A DNA stretch of 64,000 bases from Rhodamnia argentea (GCF_020921035.1 NC_063156.1:21438283-21502282); one strand, 5' to 3'; counted from the stretch's first letter, positions 26,033 to 38,091 are shown. The notes: generated by a model from the sequence alone, not told the origin. Numbers and translations are program-made.

Positions 26033-28867
26033 TAAGCTACCAGAAGAAAGCACGATCCATGCCAATTGTCAACAGCTGAGCGTTTAAAGAAAGAACCAGG
26101 CAAAGTCACTTTTAGGTTCCTATTTATTTTTTTTGTTCCCAGCATGCTCAAGATATGCATTACAGCTGCAAGTCATCCACTGATTACAATCATATAAAGG
26201 GAAAATTTGCATGCCACATGCTTCTTGATGTATGCTTGTTTTCTCAAGATTCCAAGACAAAACAACCAAAAGACAGAATTGACAAAAGGATTTTGCTAAG
26301 AACTTCAAACATCTAAGGAAGTACGGCAAATATTCACAGGTAATTCATCCCCCTACCCACTTCCCCCAACCCCATCAAAAGAACAGAAAGAACAACATCT
26401 ACAATAACAAGTACCAAGGAACTTGCAAAATTCTGAGCATGTCATGACCCTCCCCTTTCAAAAAAAGCAATGAAAAAAAAATTGGCAACTGGAGGAAAAG
26501 AAAAAATACAGGAATCCTAATAGCATTGAAGCATCCAAGCTACAATTGTCAGTCAGCAGTAAGATAAAGCACAGTAAAGTTTAAAGGTCTAGGAGAATCA
26601 ATTTACCACTAAAGAAGGAAGCTTGAACAGTCAGACCATACAAAGAAAAATAAGCACTTGGAGGGGCATATAACTCTTCACAGGCACAAGCAAGGTAATA
26701 CTCTTTTTCTTGACATGTAGGAACGTACCCCACTATGAACTTTCCTGTAATATCAGAATAATGCTATATCATAAACAAAGTAAAGAACAACAGTTAGTAT
26801 ATGACCGACAGTAGGAGAAATCTTAAAGGCAAAAACCATAAGGGTCAGTATAGCGAACAAACCACCAGTTGCTATCCCAGTGTTGCTACTATCCCCTCAT
26901 ATTCTGTGAAAGTAAATTCTGACTGCAGGAACAAACCCAGTGTTGCTATCCCAAAGACTCCCTCATTTTCAAAGTGTAACAATATATTAAAGTAAACTCA
27001 TACCATTAAGTGACTTTTAATAAGTTTACACCACCAGTTGCAAAGTCACATTATTAAGCAACTCTTCATAAGCTTGTCAAAATGTTTCTTGGAGAAATAC
27101 CATAGAATAAACCATGGCGGCGGCTTAATCAAAGTTAAGCACTTCGATTTACTGAGTTTAAGGAGAAAACACCAAAATCACATGGTAACCAGGTTATTTT
27201 GTATGGCATATTGCCTGCATGCACATACCATCTGTCTAACAAGCAGGGGGGTTCTAGCAGCAGCAAGCCACTTTATAAAATGTGTGTCTACCGAAATTCA
27301 AGAAGCACATTCTTTACCTGATTTCTTGAAATTCAGGATGTGTCTACGAATTTCTTGGACTTTACCCCATCCGCAGTTCAATGAGTCAATATGGAGGTAA
27401 ATACCAGAGATACGAGGATCGTAAGCTGCTTTTACAAAATTCTCGCATATTTGAGGAAGGGAGAGTCCTGAAGAGAAACGGCTCTTTAGCTGATCAGATA
27501 TCTGAACATTAAAGAAAACACGAGAAGTTTCAACTCCAATGAGAGGTAAACATGATGAGTCAGATAATGAACTCACATAACATGATCTTAAGCAATTTTG
27601 TGGAGATACTATATATGCGTTTTTACTTTGACATAATGTTACGGGCAGTGCCAGAGGTATCAAATGCACAGGCTTTTTCACTGCAGTTGGATGCCATTGT
27701 TAATTAATATAATCTACCCTCTTGCAAGACAAATAACAAACACAACATCAATATAAGCCAAGGGTTTTTATTCGCACTCTCAGTAGTGTACTCTCAAGCA
27801 ATTGACATTACATTGAAAAACACAAGTAAAATTAGAGACTAAAAACTTTTAGCTTGTGCAAATGAAAGAACCATCTCATTATCAGAAAACCACTTCTCAC
27901 TGGTCTTCTATCAAGCATCTAGTGGGCAGATCTCGTTAACATGTCTCACTCCTCTTCCTGTATCGGTAAGTAGTTGTCAAAATTTGAAGATGAAACTACC
28001 ATATTGAGAGGACCGAGGAGGAAGCAGCGTTTTCGATGCCATTCCAAAGATATTGGAACATTGCAAATCACCTTCATAAATCATGAGAGCAATACCACAA
28101 AACTCGAAACTGACATCTGAATTACCGTAAAGCCAACCTCTAACATGGCAAAACACCCAGTTTTTTGTTCTTTTTTCAACGACGAGGAAGCTACGCCTAT
28201 GTATCCTGCTACACCCAATATGTAATATGCCAGAGCCCGCATGTACGGCAAGATCCTCATGTGACCTTTTTTGTGCTGACAGGGGTTACGTACTCTAACC
28301 CAAATGCATAATAGAGAGATGAAGTACTCTTCTCAAACTTGAAAAGTATTGTTCGTCAAATGATCGAACCTGGCCACGCAATTTCATAGTCAAGACACTG
28401 CCTTTTTTCACACGCTCCCACGGGAAAGCAACGAGCATTTTGAGCTTGACCCCGAATTTCTTCCACACCCCAAACTCCTCAAACTCGAACTCCCCACTGG
28501 GGTAGTCCCCGCCTTTCTTGGCGTGCGATTCTTGTTCTTTCGTTTCTTGCTCTCGTTCCTGTTTCTGGGTCTCGGTCTCCGACCCGGAATCATCGAACGC
28601 TCTAATGGAGAAGCTCTTGTGATGGGTGGCCGGGGCAATGAAATTCAAACAATGGGTGAAAGAAAGATTGGTTCTTGAGAGTGAAGGAGTGGTGTGGAGG
28701 AGAGAGACGGATTTCGTATGGAGAGGGAAGAGAAGGGGGGAGAGATGGAGGTGATTGTGAAGAGGAAGACATGGAGCGTCTGTTTTGGATAGGTGGAGGA
28801 TTGCAGAGAAGCTCTTGCCGTGGGTTTGGACCGTGGAGGTTATTTGCGACGTCTGAAGAAGCTTTGA

Positions 28868-28870
<3 letters not shown>
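21693..28870 (-). CDS. SPPA: Chloroplast serine protease SPPA (signal peptide peptidase A / protease IV)
   Basis: Thirteen exons are read on the - strand: 28870-28370, 27501-27318, 26744-26607, 25987-25817, 25733-25630, 25172-25105, 24863-24694, 23928-23859, 22980-22826, 22698-22593, 22429-22342, 22251-22108 and 21923-21693. Phase holds at each junction and gives 709 residues, near the 677 of Arabidopsis SPPA. SppA is a membrane-linked ATP-independent protease of thylakoids, linked to light acclimation, using a Ser-Lys dyad. The first about 80 residues are Ser/Thr-rich and look like a transit peptide, followed by an acidic/Gln-rich linker. The N-terminal S49 repeat holds the probable catalytic Lys in GKYKSAGD; the C-terminal repeat holds [14 protein letters not shown] and the nucleophile Ser in [11 protein letters not shown]. 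The catalytic residues are intact. Intron 3 ends in a CT/CA microsatellite on this strand, and the start codon directly follows a GA run. Confidence 0.95.
25455..25548. repeat. 39-bp tandem repeat in SPPA intron 5
   Basis: Units beginning taataatagaaactc start at 25455, 25494 and 25533, a period of 39 bases with about 2.4 copies and few mismatches. It lies inside the intron between exons 5 and 6 of SPPA and makes a spurious NNRNSHSQ repeat in a + strand ORF. Confidence 0.85.
25989..26032. repeat. (TG)n(AG)n compound microsatellite at an SPPA splice acceptor
   Basis: About 14 TG units run into about eight AG units. On the coding (-) strand this reads (CT)n(CA)n and ends in the CAG acceptor of SPPA intron 3, directly next to exon 4 at 25987. 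Confidence 0.92.

Positions 28871-28906
<36 letters not shown>
28871..28906. repeat. (CT)18 microsatellite = GA-run leader of SPPA
   Basis: On the - strand this is a GA dinucleotide run that ends directly at the SPPA ATG (28870-28868), so it is in the 5' UTR. Confidence 0.9.
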
Positions 28907-28910
<4 letters not shown>

Positions 28911-29511
28911 GAGTCCTCTCTGTTCTGTTCTGTTTTCGGTCGTCGAAATCACTAAGGATGGCGGAGGGATAGGCAAGAGGCAAGAGGAAGGGGGAGCGAC
29001 AAGGTGGACTTAGCGCCACGTCATCCTTAAAAGGTGACTGACGTGTCATATCCACATGCTTGCGTGCAAGGACGGCGCCAAATAAAAGCAAAAGTCATGA
29101 ATAAATAATCGTAAAAATTGGAGTCGCAAGCTTCTAATGACTCTCTTTCGCTGACTTTCCTTCGCTTACCATTGTTCTTATAAAAGTATATACGAGTTGG
29201 AACCCCAGGCTAAACCAACCATCTTTCCATGTAAACAAAGTGATCCAAGAGCATCAATGCACCGTCAAATCTTCTTCCTTATTGAAAAAAACTATGCGTA
29301 TCTTTGACCATGTCCGTCCAAGCACGGGAAAAAAAGAAACAGAGGAAAAGGAAACGAGAGCTCATATTCCACTAGAGGAAGTTGATCTGTACAACTGGAC
29401 GTTGCTACTTCGCTATACAGTTCCTACCATGAGAATAGTTTACAAGAAATTCGATCGGAGCAAAGAGCCGCTTCAATGTCGGGTCTGTCTCGAGCAGAAA
29501 CCTCTGGGATA
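28907..29511. other. SPPA promoter / 3' region of the ApaG gene
   Basis: No coding sequence supported. It should hold the SPPA promoter (SPPA is transcribed leftwards) and the 3' UTR of the next gene, which ends at 29512. Confidence 0.4.
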
Positions 29512-32500
29512 TCAGAAAGCATCGGAGTCATCCCCAAAAGCGGAGAGCAAGAACGGTGCGATAGCCACGTTGAACGTCGGCGACTTCACCTTGTCAACGT
29601 GTTTCATCTCAAAGTCGCCTTCCTGCAGTACGGACAAGGAAAAAAGCAGATGAGAAGTTCAAGCTTTTGTGCCTCGGACCGACTAAATGTATACGATGTT
29701 ACACAAATGCCCACAAACCACAACACGGATTGGAGACAATAGTGACCCCGACCACCTTAAGGGAAAACTCTTTCTGATAAAACCATGGATCGTTATATAA
29801 ATGTCATTTCCACCAGTAAACATCTCATTTGAATCACTTACTTCTGGACCAATTTTTCTACATCCAACGTCACTCATAGTATTTACATGGTGCAGCTGCA
29901 CATCGTTCCACAAACGAAGACAACACCCGTGCACACACGCAGTATGTATATGCCTCAATTCCAATCAGAACATAAGGTCAATTGTTCGAAGTGAGAAAGT
30001 CTTACCATTCTTCCACTGGGCGTGAAGAGTGGGCATGCAGATGAGTACTCAAAACTAGTCCCGGGTAGCATAACGGGTTGTTCGCCTATAACTCCAATTC
30101 CCCTGAAATAAAAGGACACAATAAGTCCTACTCATGCTTCCTTGATCGAGAAAAGTAATGCAAATGATTCAATACCGCACAGGACAAAAGAACTTGTTGC
30201 AAGAAATTAAAATAACAATTCACAGTCTCACATTTCCTGCCTCAATAATAAAGGACGAAATATTAAAAGCATGGAGAGAGACAGAAAGAGAGAGCAAGGA
30301 GGATCACCATAAGTTCTCAACTTTGCCATTGGCATCAGTTATGATCCAGTGTCTTCTAAGAAGTTGAACTGGTCGATCTGAATTGTTGGTAATTCTGATC
30401 CTATAAGCAAAAAAGTACTGCCCTTTGGAAGGCTGACTCCGCCCCTCGATGTAGACACTCCTCACTTGAATCCTGATACCCTGAAATATTAAGGACTTTG
30501 CTTTAGATCAGTGAACCATTAGGCATGGAAAGAAGGGCAGGGCAATGATGGCGACGATGAACAATAGGCTGCAAAAATCTTCCTAATGAGAACTCCCGCC
30601 ACTTCGATGGCTACCATTCTGAGGATCTTGAACATAACATTTCAGTAATTTCTACAAATTGGTTGCTAAAAGGGCTGTATTATGAGACTGACTGGCGACT
30701 CATACAAGCATTTCGAAGTGCTCATCATGTAACTGTAGGTAATTGCCAATTTCCAAAAGATGTCTCAGAAAATTTAAATCGCGAGAGACAAGCTGTTCAT
30801 AATATCATACATAATATATGACTGATGGCACACTGATGAAGTTTTAGATTAAACTATGCATACAAAACAGATTAATGAACCAGACTAGAAGCATCAATTA
30901 ACTCACAGTAACATTGACTTTGGAAAAGCCTATCTAATTGTAGCCGCAAATGCGCATAAACTGCATACCAAGGTTGTTGCATCGCTTGAACATTTCAAGA
31001 GCGAATGGGGAGCAATTTCTTTCAGCTCGTTGCGATATTTAGCTGCATCCTGAAAGTAAAGACATATCAGAGGTTAGGTGAGATAGTTGGCACAAATCCA
31101 ACATCAATTGCCAAAGTCAGCAACCAGAGAAAACAAGGTCAGGACAACACTATCATCATCAACAAAGTCAGCTTGAACCTCTCACAGAGATACAAAATAA
31201 GTGTGGGACAGTCCTTTGACAAAAGCTAACAAAATAATGCTCCAATCTGTATATATACACTTACGTATTATTGAGGTCTACTTCTGAAGAAAAGCAGCTG
31301 GAGTTTAGGCATTTAAACTGGGGTTGTCACTGACGAATGGCTATGATAAGGAGGATTATGATGGAGCTCGCATGAGGCAGTAACCATGGTCATATCAAAA
31401 CTTTACTAATTTTTTTATCACATGTTTTTCTCACTAAGCATTTTCACGTCTTGCAGATCTTGTTTGCTTCATATACGTAACAAGGATGAATGTGTAAACT
31501 ACTGTAAAATATGAATGTATCCAACTCCATCAGAAGGAAAAGAATAGGGAAAAAGGAAATAGAAGATTCAAGTATAAAGGGCACAGAATTCGAACTCTGC
31601 ACCTCAAAAGACATTATATGTGGGCAACTAAATGAGGTAAACATGGAGATTTGTGCACTTATCTCCCAAGCATAGCACAAGAGAAGTTAGGCTAACCATG
31701 ATGGAAACAAACATACTGAACCTCCTGAGACAAAGTTATGCCTACCTTAACAGGTGACATTTACCACTAGCAGCTGACCCAAAAGAAATTTCCAATTAGA
31801 GGCAGGAGACCATGGTAAAGATCAACATGGGGTAGTTTGTGGTCACAGTGATTGTTTTAGACAGAAGGAATTGAAGATTCGCATAATACAAACTGAAGCC
31901 TGATCTGGTGACATAGAATGCAGCAGCAGAAAGATTAAGCTTGGGAAATAGAATCCAAGTACCTCAAACCTCTGATCAGTGACTGCGTCCTTGATTAACA
32001 TTCTCAGGCGAAGAACCGGCTCCTCTTCCTCAAACAGCTTCAATGAATCACGAATTCGAGCAGCTTCCTTATAGTCCTAAAACATATAAACATAGTTAAT
32101 CTATCTGCCAATACTTACCACCTTATCGAACGATATGAAGCACACAACCATCCGAAATGAGACCAACGTCATTAGAATCCCCGTAGCTTCGAATCCAGAT
32201 TAACCATCACAAGATACCAATACATACCCATTCTTTTATACCCGAATTCACTGACTCCTATAAACGACAAAAAAAAATGGCGTGGCGAAGCAAATGCATA
32301 TCTACCCACCGTCCCTCGAAACAGGGCTACAAACGGTACGAATTCACACATTGACCAAACTAACGGATGAGAGGATCGAACCATCACCTCAGATTTGGCG
32401 GCGACCTCCATTTGCTGCTTCAGCAGAGCATAAGTCTGGCTCCGTATGAGGAACGAACTGGCGCTGGAGCTGGAGCTCAAGCTCGAACTCTTGCTCTCCC

Positions 32501-32675
32501 CGCCCCCTCCCCCCGCACCGCCACCGCCCCTCTCCGAGGAAGAAGCGAAAATCCTGCAATTCCTCTGGGTCTCTCTGCAATTCAGCCACTCTCTCCTCCG
32601 GCTCGCCTCGGACGACAAACACCTCCTCGCCCCCGCATTGACGTCGCCGAAAGCCTTCAGACTCAGCGAATGCAT
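29512..32675 (-). CDS. UVR and ApaG (DUF525) domain protein, probably plastidial
   Basis: Six exons are read on the - strand: 32675-32388, 32076-31963, 31049-30969, 30480-30308, 30102-30006 and 29622-29512, giving 287 residues. The N-terminus is rich in Ser, Arg and Gly with few acidic residues, consistent with a transit peptide. A UVR-type coiled motif follows across the exon 1/2 junction ([23 protein letters not shown]). The C-terminal half is an ApaG domain: [17 protein letters not shown], the [12 protein letters not shown] strand, [32 protein letters not shown] and [11 protein letters not shown]. ApaG is a small Fn3-like beta fold of poorly known function in bacteria and is also found in plant and animal F-box proteins. 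The pairing with UVR suggests protein-protein contact, but the role is unknown. The usual VRG before IGVIGEQ reads LWG here. Confidence 0.9.
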
Positions 32676-33420
32676 ACTCGCTGACTTGGTTCTAGCTCGG
32701 AATCACGGAGGAGAAGGACCCGAGAGGATGAAGGAGAATCTCAGGAAATCATTCTCCGAGAAAATTGCACGCGCTTATCGCGATTGAACAGAGGCATTTC
32801 CGGGAATCGAGAGAGCGTGCTGCTCCGATTTTCTTCTTGTCACGGATTTAGCGGAATTTCGATAAAGTTAATATGTCCGCCACAGCATTCAGGGGTCATC
32901 CGTAGGAGGTGGTGGAATTACCAGAAAGCCCTTGCGAGATGCTGGAGGAAACAGAAATGGGGATGGACCGGGGGGTACTTTGGGGATTTAGGATTAATGG
33001 GAATTTTTCCGCTTTTCGTGATTTTCCCTCGTGTCTGCGTACGAGGCCGCACAGGCGATTCCTGCTTCTTATGGAAGAGGAATGCGCCACGTGTCGTGGC
33101 ACTGTTCGAGGATGACGTGGCTTAATTTTTGCGTCCATTAAATAGCTAATTGAAATCTTGCACGTAGTCACGGCCGGTTCCGGTTCAGGAATCGGCGTTC
33201 CTCTCTTCATGGAAATCTTCGCTTTAGTGTGATCTGCCAAACTTTCCAATTGCCTAATATTAGCGGTAATTCCTTCCTTTATCTGAAATTAAGCAAACAG
33301 ATAAAACAATTTCCCCGGCTGCGGTTGTCATGACCGACTCACCAACGGGCAACGTAACTAGTGTACATTTTATTGCCCTTCGGAAAACGCGGGCCGATCC
33401 TTACTAGACCTTTCATATTT
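32676..33420. other. Promoter/leader of the ApaG gene and intergenic DNA
   Basis: The ORFs at 32784-33125 and on the other strand at 32896-33249 have no family match and are probably chance frames in GC-richer promoter DNA. Confidence 0.4.
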
Positions 33421-33870
33421 GTTGGAAAATTACTTAAAAAAAAGGTCATAAATATATTGTAATTATGTCAATTCAATTTTAAATATTTGTTTTGTCAATT
33501 CATTCATAAATCTTTTGCAATCGTGCCAATTCGGTCCATTTGGCTCGCCAGCACCTAAGTGGCAAACTTTTAATAATATTTTGATATTTTGGGTTTTTTT
33601 ATTTTTAATAAAATTCGCTACTTTTTTTTGTTCCTTTTTGGTTAGGGCTGGCCATGGGCTCAAAAAGATGTTTCCTTTAATTCTTTTTGGGAAGTAAGTG
33701 AATTTTTAAGTAATGTTGTTTTTAACTTAATTGAGGGAAAAAATATAATAAAAAAAATCCTAAAACCTATTGCATTGCATTAATACCAATTTTATCTAAA
33801 CCTTTCAGTGGAATCAATTTAATTCTAAATCTTTTGACGATTTGCCAATATTATTAAAAGTTTCCCTCAA
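33421..33870. mobile_element. Degenerate Mutator-like MITE remnants
   Basis: Words shared with the 5165-5554 element are seen (attgtaattatgtcaattcaatttt, then gcaatcgtgccaattcggtccatttgg), and a second block at about 33755-33860 has cctaaaacctattgcattgc. Two related elements may be nested. Borders are uncertain. Confidence 0.5.
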
Positions 33871-35568
33871 TTTTACGAATATTGATTTAGTTAATGTCAA
33901 ACCACATTATCATTGCCATATAAAATTCTTTAATTCTATATAATCAAGTGTGATTCTTGTGGCGTATATGTCGCAGCAGTCGATGTCATAAATGTTTGGC
34001 GTATCTAATGGTACGCATTTTTAGACAATTAAATAAAATTGAAAAAAGAGATTAGAATAGTTGAGAGAAGAAACAAAATAGAATGAAACGGTTGAGAGTA
34101 TGATTGGAATTGGTAAGTCGAGAGTAAAATTACAATCATTCTCATTTGCGAGTTTAATTGTAAAGTTAACATACAGATTTGTAATTTAATGAATCGGTTT
34201 CTTCGTTTTAAACAATATGTTTGGGAATCACACTATATTGTTCGGGATTTCAATAAATAAATAAAGGAAACTTCGTTTTGAGGTTAATTTCACCCCCTAT
34301 ATTTTTTTTCTTTTGGTTAGGTCTACTGGCCGAGACTCAACGACCCCCGCTGACCAACCCCACCCAAGCCCTCGCCGCTGCAAGTCCTTTTTCTTCTTCT
34401 TTTTTTTTTTTTTTCAGTTTTTAAGCTTATTTTTTCAATCTTTTATTTTTTCAATATATTTTTTAACTTTTAGCTTTTCTATTGCTGACTGGATTCTCCA
34501 ACAAGCCATGTAGGATTTTCGGCCAAGTAGACTAGAGTTGGCACTCAAATAATCATTTTTCAAAAGAATTAGCAGTTAAATGATCCGGGAAAAAAATTTG
34601 ACATTAAAGTCGGCGCCGTACATAAATTTTGACACTTCTGATATCCTTTTGCCCATATTTATACATAAATTTGGGCATTCAATTTGATTCTTGTTGTTTT
34701 TTCCTTTATATTATTTCGATGCAACAAACTTATCACTGCTTGTGCTATTACTTAAGCATGTTGAAGGACTTGTCTATAACTAGTTTACAGAATAACAAAA
34801 GCAAAGACATATATCTCTGCATGATATTTGAATGAAAGGCCAAAATATTTCTCTTGTTTAGCAAGAAAGAGAACAATAAGGCGAAGAAAATGATAAAAAT
34901 GGAAAGTAACAATTTCGCAAGTTTCTTCCTCCGTGACGGGTTTCCATCCTTGCTCAATTCCTTTGGGATATTACAGTGTACTCACGCCAAGTTGGCCTCC
35001 TCATTTTCTTTACCTAGTTAAATGAAATAGAAGGATGCATTTTAGACCATAAAAAAAAATAGTTGAATATTACAATCACATATTTATTATTAAGCCGTCG
35101 TTAATTTTAAAAAAAAAATTCAAATAAGCGCGTGAAGTTGAGGTGTTTTCTCAAAAGAGGGCCCAAAGTGAATCTTGTCTCAATCAAGGCCCGAGCTAAC
35201 AAACTCAGTCTCAAATAAGATCATCAACTAGCCAAATCATAATATGGTCATAGGCATTTTCATCCAATATCCTTTCTTGCTTTTTGCGTTTTCTTTCTCT
35301 TCTTCTTTTCTCTCCTTTTCGTTTTGTTTTATTTTCTCCCTTTCCTTTTTCTTTAGCATTGTGGTGTTGGCCGAAGCCGCTGATCACCATCATCTTGACG
35401 ACGCACACGGCTTTGTTGAGGCGGGGTGAGATGACAAAAGTGAGTAACGAGCGCGTCAAAGATGCTCTTTTGAGGGGAAGCCGCAGTCGAGACTTGGGAG
35501 GGTGTAGAGAATGCCTTCCAGGGTAGAGAGGGGAGGTCTCGGAGGAGAGGATATGAACTACGTCGACG
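33871..35568. other. Intergenic, repeat-rich
   Basis: No supported gene. At about 34520-34650 there is a right-end remnant (gcgccgtacataaattttgacac) related to the 42805-43233 element. A T-run lies at 34396-34415. The Lys/Arg-rich open frame on the - strand at 35211-35780 is low complexity and runs into the minisatellite. Confidence 0.35.
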
Positions 35569-36222
35569 GTAAATTTTCCATCATTCCCTGCTCTAGTCTT
35601 CTCCGTGGCCACCTCTCTTCTTCTTACATTTTGGATATTGGTAAAGGCCATGTGAGTATTATAACATGAACTGTATGGTCTTAACGTTTTCTTCAGTAAA
35701 TTTTTCAGCATTCCCTGCTCCGTTCTTCTTTCTGTGGCCACCTCTCTTCTTCTTACTTTTTGGATGTTGGTAAAGGCCATGTGAGTACTATAGCATGAAC
35801 TGTGCCGACTAGATGTTTTCTTCAGTAAATTTTCTGGTATTCCCTACTCCATTCTTCTCTCTGTGGCCACCTCTCTTCTTCTTACATTTTGGATGATGGT
35901 AAAGGCCATGTGAGTATTATAACATGAACTGTATAACATGAACTGTACGGGCTTAATGTTTTCTTCAGTAAATTTTCCAGCATTCCCTGCTCCGCTCTTC
36001 TTTCTGTGGCCACCTCTCTTCTTCTTACTTTTTGCATGTTGGTAAAGGCCATGTGAGTACTATAGCATGAACTATGCCGACTAGATGTTTTCTTCAGTAA
36101 ATTTTCTGGTATTCCCTACTCCATTCTTCTCTCTGTGGCCACCTCTCTTCTTCTTACATTTTGGATGATGGTAAAGGCCATGTAGTACTATAACATGAAG
36201 TGTGTCGAATCGATGTTGCAGG
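35569..36222. repeat. Minisatellite, five ~127-bp units with higher-order duplication
   Basis: Units beginning gtaaattttc start at 35569, 35696, 35825, 35968 and 36097. Each contains gtggccacctctcttcttctta and ggtaaaggccatgtgagta. Unit 4 resembles unit 2 and unit 5 resembles unit 3, so a two-unit block was duplicated. Unit 3 carries an extra 14-base local duplication (ataacatgaactgt). The copia element begins about 30 bases after it. Confidence 0.9.
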
Positions 36223-36251
36223 GTGCAAGGGATGAAAGGCAAAAAGCAGAT

Positions 36252-36534
36252 TGTTGGTTATGCCTTAAGGATCATTCTTGGTCATTTTTTGTTTTGGTCT
36301 GTTAGCTGTTTGTTTTGTTTTACTTAGTCAACAAGAGAGTAGGAGTTTGTTGTTCAGTTCCTATTTTGTTGCTAGTTAGTGCAATTCAATTTTTCTTTAT
36401 TTTTTTAAAATGCTATGTACTCTTCTCGGAATTTTTTTAGAGTGTGACAAGTGCATTTCCAGATTAATCTTCTCTTGTTCTTCTAAATTGAGAGCACATT
36501 CTTCGTAACAACAGAGAGCACATTCTGTGCAACA
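36252..36534 (+). repeat. 5' LTR of the copia element
   Basis: 283 bases, TG...CA ends, followed by a degenerate initiator-Met-type primer-binding site. Confidence 0.93.
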
Positions 36535-36606
36535 AATTAGTATCAGAGTCCTATTGATCTTAAGGGAGTTGTGAGAGAGTGCTAAATTCAAAGTAGAACA
36601 AGAAAG

Positions 36607-38091
36607 ATGGAACAAATTGGTGTTCCTACTGCCTCATTCTCAACAATCACAGCTCCAATCTTCGATGGAGACAACTACCGGGCATGGGCAGTGAAGATGC
36701 AAGCTTTCATGGAGGGTGCGGATCTATGGGAAGCTGTGGAAGAGGACTACGAGGTTCTTGATCTACCCAACAATCCAACTATCAATCAAATCGGGTACCA
36801 TAAAGAGAGAGTAACCAGAAAAGCAAAGGCAAAATCTTGCTTGTTTTTCGCCGTCTCCTCAACCATATTTACTAGAATCATGAAAAAGGATTCAGCACAT
36901 GATATATGGAATTATTTGAAGGAAGAGTATGAAGGGGATGAGAGAGTGAAAGGGATGAAGGTGCTGAACTTGTTAAGGGAGTTTGAGAGGCAGCAAATGA
37001 AGGAGAATGAGTCTGTGAAAGAGTTTGTTGATAGGCTAGTTGATATAACCAATAAGATAAGGGTCCTAGGGACAGATATAGATGATAAAAGGCTGGTTCA
37101 AAAGATTTTGGTTGCAGTGTTCGAAAGGTTTGAAGCAACCATTGCTTCTCTTGAGAACACTAAGGACATTTCGGACATTAAACTTGCTGAAGTCCTAAGT
37201 GCTCTACTGGCTCGGGAGCAAAGAAGGCTTATGAGGAAGAATGAGCCTATCGAAAGTGCTCTGCAAGCCAAGCTGAAATTGCATACTCGCGAAAAGGGAA
37301 GAGGATGGAACCGGAATAGAAGACATGTTGAGGCCGGTCATAGTCATAGCCGGGGAGGTTCAAGTAGTGGTGGACACGATAGGAAGTGGAATGCGGTTCT
37401 ATGCAAGCATTACGGAAAGAGAAACCACCCTCATTTCAAGTGTTGGAAGAGACCGGATGTGAAGTGCGGGAGGTGTCACAAAATGGGCCATGTTGAGGCC
37501 ATTTGCAGGGAAAAGCATCGGCAACAACAAGCTGAAGGTCAAACTGCAGTAGCCGGTGAAGTGGAGCACCTGTTTGTTGCCTCCCGCTTCATCTCAAATG
37601 CATCTAGAGATGGATGGCTCGTGGACGGTGGATGCACCAACCATATGACAGGTAGTGAAGGATTATTTAGCAATTTAGACAAATCTGTGAAGTCTAAAGT
37701 CGGGATTGGCAATAGAGAATGCATAGAAGTAGAAGGCAAAGGTGATGTAGTGCTTGAAGGTCCTGGTAGTGTTAAGCTTATCACGGAGGTTTTGTTTGTG
37801 CTAAAGATAGATCAGAACCCGCTGAGTGTGGGTCAGTTAGTAGAGAAGGGGTTGAAGGTCGTGTTTGAGAAGAGTGAGTGTGCCATAGGAGATGAGAATG
37901 GTCACATTTTTTTTAGGATTCCTATGAGGAACAAGTGTTTTACATTTGATCCAGTTGATGAGAATTATGAAGCCATGAAAAGTATACAAGATGAGGAGGA
38001 GTTATGGCATAGAAGACTGGGTCATTTCCATAGCAAGGGGCTGCAATACTTGCAGCAAAATGAAATGGCAGTGGGGCTACCTATGTTGTAA
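36607..38091 (+). CDS. Copia Gag-protease and start of integrase, open frame ended by TAA
   Basis: 494 residues. The N-terminal part is a copia Gag (UBN2/DUF4219-like: APIFDGDNYRAWAVKMQAF, then LLREFERQQMKENESVKEF). A CX2CX4HX4C zinc knuckle is at residues 287-300 (CGRCHKMGHVEAIC). The aspartic protease motif at about residue 339 reads VDGGCTNHMTG, with DGG in place of the usual DSG or DTG. The integrase zinc region begins with LWHRRLGHFHSKGL near the end. The frame stops at 38089-38091 within integrase; copia polyproteins normally continue through pol. Confidence 0.9.
   Translation: MEQIGVPTASFSTITAPIFDGDNYRAWAVKMQAFMEGADLWEAVEEDYEVLDLPNNPTINQIGYHKERVTRKAKAKSCLFFAVSSTIFTRIMKKDSAHDIWNYLKEEYEGDERVKGMKVLNLLREFERQQMKENESVKEFVDRLVDITNKIRVLGTDIDDKRLVQKILVAVFERFEATIASLENTKDISDIKLAEVLSALLAREQRRLMRKNEPIESALQAKLKLHTREKGRGWNRNRRHVEAGHSHSRGGSSSGGHDRKWNAVLCKHYGKRNHPHFKCWKRPDVKCGRCHKMGHVEAICREKHRQQQAEGQTAVAGEVEHLFVASRFISNASRDGWLVDGGCTNHMTGSEGLFSNLDKSVKSKVGIGNRECIEVEGKGDVVLEGPGSVKLITEVLFVLKIDQNPLSVGQLVEKGLKVVFEKSECAIGDENGHIFFRIPMRNKCFTFDPVDENYEAMKSIQDEEELWHRRLGHFHSKGLQYLQQNEMAVGLPML

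Noticed and set aside
31560-31620. tRNA T-arm-like word (ttcgaactctgc / gttcgaattctg)
   Set aside because: The T-stem pairs poorly and no D-arm, anticodon arm or acceptor stem is found at proper spacing; it is inside an intron of the ApaG gene.
35211-35780. 189-codon frame on the - strand
   Set aside because: Low-complexity Lys/Arg-rich and translated minisatellite (MAFTNIQNVRRRE repeated); no family.
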